The translations under genes were made by a program, and so were the position numbers. DNA of 64,000 bases from Schaalia radingae. Lineage in GTDB: Bacteria > Actinomycetota > Actinomycetes > Actinomycetales > Actinomycetaceae. Below, one piece after another: positions 49,447-55,993 of the stretch (positions are counted from its first letter, which is position 1; each line of letters opens with the position of its first letter). The notes below the pieces were generated by a model. It saw only the letters and a list, made by a program, of their open reading frames with translations. It did no database searches and was not told the DNA's origin. The stretch lies in NCBI RefSeq assembly GCF_900106055.1, contig NZ_LT629792.1, positions 310,001-374,000 on the forward strand. The letters run 5' to 3'.

Positions 49447-50589
49447 GTGGAGTACGGTGGAATCATTGTTGTGATGGCAATCGCGATCACGATCGTCGTG
49501 ATTGTGCCGCACCTTGTTGACCGACGCACGGCGATCACTCAGTCCCGCGAGGCTGACCGATTCTCGCCCAGGATGCGTCTGATTGATGAGGAACCGGCAC
49601 TGTGCCATCACAGTGGCGATACTTCATCCACCGCCAATTCGCACTGCGGCTCGACACCGTTGTTGGCGCATCAGGCGCTGCAATCCGATGATGCTGCTGG
49701 AGCGGATGACTACCACGCGCGCCCGGCGCTGCCGGCCACCCAACAACCTGCTCACCTTCGTGGTCATCGAGGAGACACCATGGCTGACGAATCGCGATCC
49801 GCACGTCGACCCGACGGGACGATCCACGCGCAACGAGACTATGTGCGCACCCGCGAACTGTCGCGCCTGCGTGCACGCCGCGCGGCACGTATTGCCAGTG
49901 AGAAGGCAGCAGGTCAGCGCCGAATGATCCTCAGTGGGGTGTGTGCAGCAATCACTGTGCTGATGATGCTGATTGCAGCGCTGACCACGATGTCATGGGC
50001 ATGGGTTCTGATTCCCGCGGCGGCACTTGCTGCTGGCCTTGGCGTGTCACGCTGGAGCGCCATTCGTTCCCAGCGCGTTGGTGAAGCCGAAGAAAAGCGG
50101 ATTATGGAGCTGACGCGTGGCACCTCGGCACGCCGCAATTCCGCGCCTTCGCCCGTCGCCCCTGAGACTGTGGAGCATGCTCCTGCGTCTGAAACGGCAA
50201 CCGACGAGGGGCCGGATGAAGCCCTTGGAGCCGACGCGTCGACCGAAATCCAACGTGTCGACGACGAGGCGCAGGCGTCTCACAGTGTTGATGACGAGGA
50301 CGCACGACTCGACCAGGCGACCCGCGATGTCGCCCAGACGCAGCGCGCATGGTCCGTCCAGCGCATCCCTGCACCTACCTACGCATCACGCCAGGAGATT
50401 ACCGGCCGAGTGGTGCACGCCGATACTGATTTGCGAGGCATCCCTCAGGTTCCTTCCGATGTCCGAGGGCGTCCTATCCACGCGAGCTCATCTTCCGGTC
50501 AGCAGATGCGTTCGACTGAAGAGGTCGCCGCTCAGGCGGATGTCGCGTTCGATCTGGACGCGGTTCTGGAGTCTCGTCGCGCCCAATAA
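49447..50589 (+). CDS. SepX/GlpR-like membrane protein
   Basis: A 380-residue protein from GTG 49447. An N-terminal helix ending in a basic stop (IIVVMAIAITIVVIVPHLVDRR, residues 6-27) is followed by a Pro/Ser-rich cytosolic stretch, then a basic coiled segment and two close membrane helices (about 158-200), and an acidic disordered C-terminal half. The N-terminal pattern and its place after galU-moeA-rimJ match the actinobacterial SepX/GlpR family, which acts at the septum as membrane receptor of the gephyrin-like protein. Overall similarity is low, as expected for this fast-evolving family, so the call rests mainly on architecture and synteny. The start has no clear ribosome-binding site. 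Confidence 0.75.
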   Translation: MEYGGIIVVMAIAITIVVIVPHLVDRRTAITQSREADRFSPRMRLIDEEPALCHHSGDTSSTANSHCGSTPLLAHQALQSDDAAGADDYHARPALPATQQPAHLRGHRGDTMADESRSARRPDGTIHAQRDYVRTRELSRLRARRAARIASEKAAGQRRMILSGVCAAITVLMMLIAALTTMSWAWVLIPAAALAAGLGVSRWSAIRSQRVGEAEEKRIMELTRGTSARRNSAPSPVAPETVEHAPASETATDEGPDEALGADASTEIQRVDDEAQASHSVDDEDARLDQATRDVAQTQRAWSVQRIPAPTYASRQEITGRVVHADTDLRGIPQVPSDVRGRPIHASSSSGQQMRSTEEVAAQADVAFDLDAVLESRRAQ

Positions 50590-51117
50590 CGGTGCTGCTT
50601 CGGCGCTGCATCGCTCATGTTGATGTCGGCCTGGTAGCGCGTCGCGTCCGATGGAGTTGCCGATTCGGCAGTGCAGTGTGCCCGGCAGAGTCGCCGACCC
50701 GGCAAAGCCTGGTGAGTTTGCGGGTCTGAAAATCACGCTCAGCGTGCACAACCCCCTGGATCTAAACTTTCCAGCTGCACAATCCCCTAGATCTACGCTT
50801 CTTTTTGCACGAAGCCCTAGATCTAAGCCTCCCGTCTGCGTACTGTTTTCTGTTTTCGCTGGTCAGGACGCATGATGGAAATTTCGAGAGGCGTGGTGGG
50901 CTTTAGAACTAGGGGTATGTGCACAATTGGCGGAAGATCTAGGGGTATGTGCACGAAGATCCCGAAGATCTAGGGGAATGTGCGCAGACGCCTGCTTGTC
51001 TTATACGGACGTATCCATCCTGGCGGTGCATCGCGCCATTCCTGTACAGCGTTACGCTATCCCGTCGCTGCATTGCAGCTAATCAGACCTCCCGCACTAG
51101 CGGTCGTACACCATGTG
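50590..51117. other. Intergenic region carrying array B
   Basis: About 530 bases between the SepX-like gene and the ahpC control region. Apart from array B I see no coding sequence: the short open frames cross the repeats, whose 30-31 bp step is not a multiple of three. There is no clear terminator for the galU-sepX operon. Confidence 0.5.
50745..50984. repeat. Mirror-image repeat array B (three copies each way)
   Basis: Six copies of the element seen in array A. Plus-strand copies start at 50745, 50776 and 50806; a degenerate fourth may start at 50837. Minus-strand copies start at 50923, 50953 and 50984. Steps are 30 or 31 bp throughout. The consensus is about TGCACAAYCCCCTAGATCT, followed by an A/T-rich then G/C-rich tail. 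The two arms face each other across a centre of about 70 bp and could pair as RNA. For example, CCCTAGATCTAAGCC at 50815 faces GGCTTTAGAACTAGGG at 50899. No gene covers the array. Confidence 0.88.
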
Positions 51118-51166
51118 ATAGAGGAAATCTATTGAAGTGGTAAGTTGCATTGGTTTGGTCTATACT
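51118..51166 (+). promoter_or_regulatory. OxyR-like dyad and promoter of ahpC
   Basis: ATAGA-N5-TCTAT at 51118-51132 fits one ATAG-N7-CTAT half of the OxyR consensus. A good -10 TATACT lies at 51161-51166 with a weak -35 (TGGTAA, 51138-51143). The dyad centre is about 48 bases before the predicted transcript start, where a LysR-type activator would sit to recruit polymerase. A second half-site downstream is not convincing. Confidence 0.6.
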
Positions 51167-51240
51167 GAGAGTGTTGTGAGAAACCGTTCGACATGCTCGT
51201 CATGTGCGTGAGCGGTTGGCGAAACTCGGATAGGAGAACC

Positions 51241-51804
51241 ATGAACTTGATGAACACCCAGATCCGCCCCTTCAAGGCCACAGCGTTCAAAGAGGGCGAA
51301 TTCGTTGAACTGACCGAACAGGATGTCCTCGGCAAATGGGCCATTTTCTTCTTCTACCCAGCTGACTTTTCCTTCGTGTGTCCGACCGAGCTGGGCGACC
51401 TGGCGGACTACTACGACGAGCTGCAGAAACTGGGCGTTGAGGTCTATTCCGTGTCCACCGACACGCACTTCACGCACAAGGCATGGCACGAAGCATCCGA
51501 CACAATCGCCAAGATCAAGTACTACATGATCGGTGATCCGTCAGGTGAACTGACCAACAACTTCGAGAACATGCGCGAAGGCGTCGGCCTGGCTGACCGC
51601 GCCACCTTCCTCATCGATCCAGACGGCGTTATCCAGTTCTTCGAGGTCTCCTCGGAGGGAATCGGCCGCAACGCAGCCGAACTGATCCGCAAGGTCAAGG
51701 CAGCTCAGTATGTCGCCGCGCATCCGGGCGAAGTGTGCCCCGCGAAGTGGGAAGAAGGCGAAGAGACGCTGGCTCCGTCCCTGGACCTCGTCGGCAAGAT
51801 CTGA
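51241..51804 (+). CDS. ahpC: Alkyl hydroperoxide reductase subunit C (peroxiredoxin)
   Basis: A 187-residue typical 2-Cys peroxiredoxin. The peroxidatic Cys47 is in [11 protein letters not shown] and the resolving Cys166 in [10 protein letters not shown], the spacing of enterobacterial AhpC. It reduces hydrogen peroxide, organic peroxides and peroxynitrite in the cytosol using AhpF. The start at 51241 is fixed by AGGAGA just upstream and by the family N-terminus ([12 protein letters not shown]). An OxyR-like site precedes it and ahpF and oxyR follow, so induction by peroxide is expected. Confidence 0.97.
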   Translation: MNLMNTQIRPFKATAFKEGEFVELTEQDVLGKWAIFFFYPADFSFVCPTELGDLADYYDELQKLGVEVYSVSTDTHFTHKAWHEASDTIAKIKYYMIGDPSGELTNNFENMREGVGLADRATFLIDPDGVIQFFEVSSEGIGRNAAELIRKVKAAQYVAAHPGEVCPAKWEEGEETLAPSLDLVGKI

Positions 51805-51823
51805 CCCGCATCACTGAACGTCA

Positions 51824-51883
51824 CGCCATCCCGCACACGTAAGTTCTCGCCGCACGTGAGAACGCGTCGGTGCGGGATTGGCG
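51824..51883 (+). terminator. Two-tier hairpin between ahpC and ahpF
   Basis: An outer stem pairs CGCC plus ATCCCGCAC (51824-51836) with GTGCGGGAT, a bulged T, and GGCG (51870-51883). Inside it GTTCTC (51843-51848) pairs with GAGAAC (51858-51863). No T-run follows. It probably works as a partial terminator or RNA-processing signal that gives more AhpC than AhpF, the usual need for this pair. Confidence 0.65.
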
Positions 51884-51943
51884 CATCACGAGGGCGACAC
51901 CTGCCCTCCCGCGTCCGCAATTTTGTGAAAGGCACGTAACGCC

Positions 51944-53533
51944 ATGCCAGTTTTGAATGACCAGCTTTCCGCCCAACTGTCGCAGCTGCTGACCAAAGTA
52001 GTAGCGCCGATTGAACTCGCTGCAAGCCTGGATAACTCCGATCTGTCGGCGCAGGTACGGGAGCTGCTGGAGGAAATAGCTGCCAAGAGTGAGAACATTA
52101 CCCTCACCGACGAGGCAAACCCTCGCACACCATCCTTCGCCGTTCGCCGCATCGGTACGGATGTCGAGGTGAGGTTCGCGGGACTGCCACTGGGTCACGA
52201 ATTCTCCTCACTTGTCCTGGCGCTTCTGCAGGTCGGCGGTCACCCCGCCAAGATCTCCGACGAGCAACGCCAGGCCATTCAGCGCATCAAAGGCCCGCGC
52301 GAGTTCGTGACCTACATGTCGCTCACGTGCCAAAACTGCCCGGAAGTCGTGCAGGCACTGAACACGATCTCCATCATCAATCCCTCGATTCGCCACACCG
52401 CAGTTGAAGGCGGCGCTTTCCAAAGCGAGGTCGAAAACCACGGAATCATGAGTGTGCCCGTCACATTCGAGGGCGACGAGATGTTTTCCTCCGGTCGCAC
52501 GACACTCGACGACTTCGTTTCCATGCTGGACGAGGGCGGCGCCCAGGCCGCGGTTGACCAGATGAATCAGGAAGAACCCTACGACGTGGTGATTGTCGGC
52601 GGAGGGCCGGCCGCCTCGTCAGCTGCCATCTACACCGCTCGCAAGGGTATCCGCACCGCAATGGTGATGGATCACCGCGGTGGCCAGGTGGTGGAAACCG
52701 AGAGTATTGAAAACGCCATCTCTCAGGTGCACACAACAGGTTCTCAGCTGGCTGCCGATCTGACTGAACACATCAACCAGTACGACATCGATGTGTACGT
52801 GCCGCAGTGGGCGGATCGCCTTGAAATCGCTGCGGTCAGTGCTGACGACAACTCGCGAGACTATCCGCTGCATACCGTGGTGACACGTTCAGGCGGGCAC
52901 CTGCGCGCCAGGAGCGTCATCGTGGCCAGCGGTGCGACGTGGCGAACTCTGGGTGTACCCGGCGAAGAGGAATACCGCAATAAGGGCGTGTCCTTCTGCC
53001 CGCACTGCGATGGTCCACTGTTCAAGAACAAGGACGTCGTTGTGATCGGCGGCGGAAACTCCGGTATCGAAGCGGCTATCGACCTGGCCGGCGTCGCGCG
53101 CCACGTCACCGTAGTCGAATTCCTGGATCAGCTCAAAGCTGACCGAGTGCTACTGGATGCGATGGACGCCCTCGACAATGTTGATGTCATTGTCGGAGCA
53201 CGCTCCACTGAAGTGATCGGTGACGGTCAGAAAGTGACTGCCCTGGCATATGAAGATCGTGCAAGCGGCGAGACGCGCTCGGTCGACACGGACGGCATTT
53301 TTATCCAGATCGGCCTGGTTCCGAACACGCAGTGGCTTCCCGAAGAGGTGGAACTGAGCGACCGGCGTGAGGTTGTGACAGATCGCGAAGGAAAGACCAA
53401 CGTGCTCGGGATTTTTGCTGCCGGTGACTGCACAGATGAACCATACAAGCAGATCGTGACGGCATTCGGCTCCGGCGCCACCGCCGCACTGAGTGCGTTC
53501 AACTACCTGATTCGCGCCCCGCACCACGACTAG
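51944..53533 (+). CDS. ahpF: Alkyl hydroperoxide reductase subunit F
   Basis: A 529-residue full-length AhpF. The N-terminal double-thioredoxin-fold domain has Cys129 and Cys132 in TCQNCPE. The FAD part begins VVIVGGGPAASSAAIYTARKG, and the NADH part has VVIGGGNSGIEAAIDLAG. The thioredoxin-reductase-type disulfide Cys352/Cys355 is in FCPHCDG. It moves electrons from NADH to AhpC. The gene is 139 bases after ahpC with a large hairpin between. The N-terminal domain distinguishes it from a plain thioredoxin reductase. Confidence 0.96.
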   Translation: MPVLNDQLSAQLSQLLTKVVAPIELAASLDNSDLSAQVRELLEEIAAKSENITLTDEANPRTPSFAVRRIGTDVEVRFAGLPLGHEFSSLVLALLQVGGHPAKISDEQRQAIQRIKGPREFVTYMSLTCQNCPEVVQALNTISIINPSIRHTAVEGGAFQSEVENHGIMSVPVTFEGDEMFSSGRTTLDDFVSMLDEGGAQAAVDQMNQEEPYDVVIVGGGPAASSAAIYTARKGIRTAMVMDHRGGQVVETESIENAISQVHTTGSQLAADLTEHINQYDIDVYVPQWADRLEIAAVSADDNSRDYPLHTVVTRSGGHLRARSVIVASGATWRTLGVPGEEEYRNKGVSFCPHCDGPLFKNKDVVVIGGGNSGIEAAIDLAGVARHVTVVEFLDQLKADRVLLDAMDALDNVDVIVGARSTEVIGDGQKVTALAYEDRASGETRSVDTDGIFIQIGLVPNTQWLPEEVELSDRREVVTDREGKTNVLGIFAAGDCTDEPYKQIVTAFGSGATAALSAFNYLIRAPHHD

Positions 53534-53667
53534 GTCGCGACCAGGCGGCAGCGAAAAATGTGATCACGCTGAGCAGGAACTGAGCCAGGCGATTCGGGCT
53601 CGCCATGTTGGTGATGGGGATCCACCGCCTGCTCAGCGGATCACACATCAGGAAGGAGTGCGTCAAG

Positions 53668-54585
53668 GTGAGGAACGTTCGGGCCCTGGAGTATCTTGTC
53701 GCGTTGGATGAGGAGCGGAACTTCACGCGTGCTGCTCAGCGTGCTCACGTTTCGCAGCCGACGCTGTCAGCGCAGGTCAAGAAGCTGGAGGAGGAATTGG
53801 GAGCCCAGCTGGTTGAACGCGGAACGCAGCAGGTGCTGATCACCCCGGTTGGCCGTGACGTTGTCTACTATGCGCGTCGCATCCTCACTGACCTGGACCA
53901 CATTGAGCAGGTCGGTCGCAGCGGATCGAATTCTCTGGCCGCCACCGTCACCATCGGCGTATTCCCGACGATTGCACCCTACCTTTTGCCGCGCTTTGCG
54001 CCCGAACTTGGGAAAGCGTTGCCAGACCTGACCGCCCATTTCGTCGAGGAAAAATCCCTCGCACTCATGGACGCGCTTGCATCCGGCAGAATTGACGCGG
54101 CTGTTCTGGCGGATACGTCTGCGGAGTCGGGCCTGACCGTGGCGCACCTTTTTGACGAGGATTTCGTGCTGGCAACCTCGAGCACGTCAGCCCTAGGCGA
54201 GCAAACCACGCCCGTTGACTTGGGCGATTTGGCCGGTCACGAGGTGATTCTGCTTGAAGAAGGACACTGCATGCGTCGCAGCACGGTCAGCATCTGCGAA
54301 AAAGTCGGTGCCCGCCAGTCAGCCTTCCGCGCCACGTCGCTCGAGACGCTGCGCTACATGGTCGCAGCCGGAAGCGGAGTGACGCTGCTGCCTCGGCTGG
54401 CGACGATCCCTCCGATCGCGCAACCCGACGGTCTGGTTCTTCGCGAGTTCTGCCCGCCGCGCCCCTACCGCTCCATCAACCTGGTATGGCGTCGATCCAG
54501 CCCGCTGGACGAGCTCAACACCACCATTGCTGACCTGATCAGCTCACTGGTCGCACCTGTCTCTCATGCAACGGAGGAGCAGTGA
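53668..54585 (+). CDS. oxyR: OxyR, LysR-type peroxide sensor
   Basis: A 305-residue LysR-type regulator. The winged helix-turn-helix is at 1-60 (NFTRAAQRAHVSQPTLSAQVKKLE), and the C-terminal sensor has GHCMRRSTVSIC, with Cys201 and Cys210 nine residues apart as in E. coli OxyR Cys199/Cys208. It should therefore sense peroxide by a disulfide. GTG 53668 is favoured because AGGAAGGAG lies about ten bases upstream; an ATG at 53605 would add a non-family leader. It follows ahpF on the same strand and probably activates ahpC through the dyad at 51118-51132. The stop overlaps the glycosylase start. Confidence 0.94.
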   Translation: MRNVRALEYLVALDEERNFTRAAQRAHVSQPTLSAQVKKLEEELGAQLVERGTQQVLITPVGRDVVYYARRILTDLDHIEQVGRSGSNSLAATVTIGVFPTIAPYLLPRFAPELGKALPDLTAHFVEEKSLALMDALASGRIDAAVLADTSAESGLTVAHLFDEDFVLATSSTSALGEQTTPVDLGDLAGHEVILLEEGHCMRRSTVSICEKVGARQSAFRATSLETLRYMVAAGSGVTLLPRLATIPPIAQPDGLVLREFCPPRPYRSINLVWRRSSPLDELNTTIADLISSLVAPVSHATEEQ

Positions 54586-55229
54586 CATCGGCCGCTCCCT
54601 CGGCGCGAGCGCTTTTTGACGCGCTGTGCAGGCGCATTGACGCCGGTCAGTGGTGGCCGGCCGACACCCGCTTCGAGATCGTGGTGGGTGCTGTCCTGAC
54701 GCAGAATGTGGCGTGGCGCAATGTGGAGTATTCTCTGGCAAATCTGCGCGAAGCCGGCCTGCTCGAGGCGCAGAAACTGGCGACCACTGCATCTGCCGAC
54801 CTGCAGCGCCTGATCCGTCCCAGCGGCTTCATGCGCGCCAAGTCCGAAACCCTCATCCGTGCAGCACGCTGGTTCCTCGACGACGCGTCCCACACGCGGT
54901 TGCCGACCGACGAACTGCGCGCGAGCCTCATCGACGTGAAGGGGATCGGCCCTGAAACCGCCGACGACATCGTGCTGTACGGCTATGAGCGTCCCGTATT
55001 CATCTGGGACCTGTATGCGCGCCGGTTCCTGAGCGCCGCCGGGTGGGCCGTGCCTCGCAGCTATGAAGCCGCGCGTCGCACTCTTCAGCCCCTCATTGAC
55101 GAGGGTGACTTCACGACACCTGAACTGGCCCACTTTCATGGGCTCATTGTTGAAGCAGGCAAGAAGGCTCGATCCTGCGGCGGATGGGAGGCGTTCTATC
55201 CCACGCTTGAGGTGTCGCAGGGCGGTTGA
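54582..55229 (+). CDS. Endonuclease III-superfamily DNA glycosylase, MagIII/MpgII-like
   Basis: A 215-residue HhH-GPD protein. The helix-hairpin-helix reads LIDVKGIGPETADDIVLYGYERPVFIWDLYARR, with catalytic Asp143. The Lys that marks bifunctional Nth enzymes is Glu125 here, and the C-terminal four-Cys Fe-S loop is missing. These two changes point to the monofunctional 3-methyladenine glycosylase branch known from Helicobacter MagIII and Thermotoga MpgII. It removes alkylated bases to start base excision repair. Start GTG 54582 overlaps the oxyR stop (GTGA), with GGAGGAG just before, so it belongs to the oxidative-stress operon. Confidence 0.9.
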   Translation: MTSAAPSARALFDALCRRIDAGQWWPADTRFEIVVGAVLTQNVAWRNVEYSLANLREAGLLEAQKLATTASADLQRLIRPSGFMRAKSETLIRAARWFLDDASHTRLPTDELRASLIDVKGIGPETADDIVLYGYERPVFIWDLYARRFLSAAGWAVPRSYEAARRTLQPLIDEGDFTTPELAHFHGLIVEAGKKARSCGGWEAFYPTLEVSQGG

Positions 55230-55257
55230 AGCAGCGCAGGGCATGCGTGCTGGTGCT

Positions 55258-55720
55258 CGGATCCACGGTTCCCGTCACATTCCAGTACAGGTACGACGCA
55301 TCCCAGGCGCCGGGAATGCGGGAGAAGTCCTCCGACGCTGTCACCGGATCGCCATCACCCACAACGCCGTCCTCAAAGAACGCGTCGAACGGTGTTCGGA
55401 CGCGATCATGCGTGTCGCGGTCGTTGACGGTCAGAGGGAACTGGTCGTAGTACTCAGATTCAGGGGCGCGCGGGTAGCGCATCCATGTGTGCGCGTGCCA
55501 GCACGGGTTGCCCGTCACCGTTGGCAACGACGCTCACCACGCCGGTCGGGCCCACTCGGGTGGCATCAAGGCCCAGGGCGGTTACCTCGTCAATGATCGT
55601 CTGACTGGTGCGTTCTTCTTCCATCGACACTTCGGGATGGCGGTGAAGGTCAGCACGCAGGTCTTCTTGCCATTTGTGAATATCGGCGTACCGGCCGGCG
55701 ATGTGCTGAACGTGAGACAT
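55258..55720 (-). pseudogene. Remnant of an M20-family amidohydrolase
   Basis: The start is intact: AGGAGG is followed by ATG 55720 and an N-terminus typical of M20D amidohydrolases (HKWQEDLRADLHRHPEVSMEE, then TRVGPTGVVSVV and ARAHMDALP). At about 55485 the family sequence jumps, in a different frame, straight to its C-terminal part (YYDQFPLTVND, then VTASEDFSRIPGAWDASYLYW and GTVDP), which stops near 55258. Some 250-270 residues of the middle of a normal protein of about 400 residues are missing, and so is the last helix. No active-site metal ligands beyond the N-terminal HMDALP remain. A deletion of a once active peptidase or deacylase gene is the simple explanation. Confidence 0.85.
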
Positions 55721-55869
55721 ATGTCCTCCTCTTTGCAGCTGGTGGCAGCGGCTCACTTGCGCGGGACTCGTCGCCCGGATGCCTGCAAAGGCCTCTGAGT
55801 GCATTATCTGTCTGATCGCTGAGCGTTCAAACGTATCCGGGGCAGGTGCACGCTCGAGGCGTCGTGGGA

Positions 55870-55911
55870 TTGACACGATGGGTCCCACGTTCTAATATTC
55901 ACTTTTATTAG
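55870..55911 (+). promoter_or_regulatory. Promoter and inverted repeat before the ROK-Gfo/Idh gene
   Basis: TTGACA (55870-55875), a 17-base spacer and TAATAT (55893-55898) make a good sigma-70-type promoter. The inverted repeat CTAATA-N8-TATTAG (55892-55911) covers the -10, as an autorepression operator would. The ten bases TAATATTCAC (55893-55902) recur before the transporter genes at 58404-58413. Confidence 0.65.
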
Positions 55912-55993
55912 TGGCTTTCATAAGGGAGATGGGCGAACGTCCATCGCAATAATGCCCATGAAAGACGTGGCAATGAGGCAGTGAGGACGCAGT

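Noticed and set aside
50745..50984. CRISPR array
   Set aside because: The units are diverged, only three per side, change strand in the middle, and have short non-unique gaps of about 10 bp. No cas genes are present.
50651..51143. Two open frames (50651-50875 and 50949-51143) around array B
   Set aside because: Same reasons as for array A; the sequence is explained by the repeats and by the ahpC control region.
51541..51723. Antisense and out-of-frame reading frames inside well-defined genes
   Set aside because: They lie fully within genes with clear domains on the other strand or frame (here ahpC) and have neither family similarity nor start signals.
55721..55888. Longer start for the amidohydrolase remnant
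   Set aside because: AGGAGG directly before ATG 55720 and the family N-terminus fix the original start; the sequence upstream of it is unlike the family.
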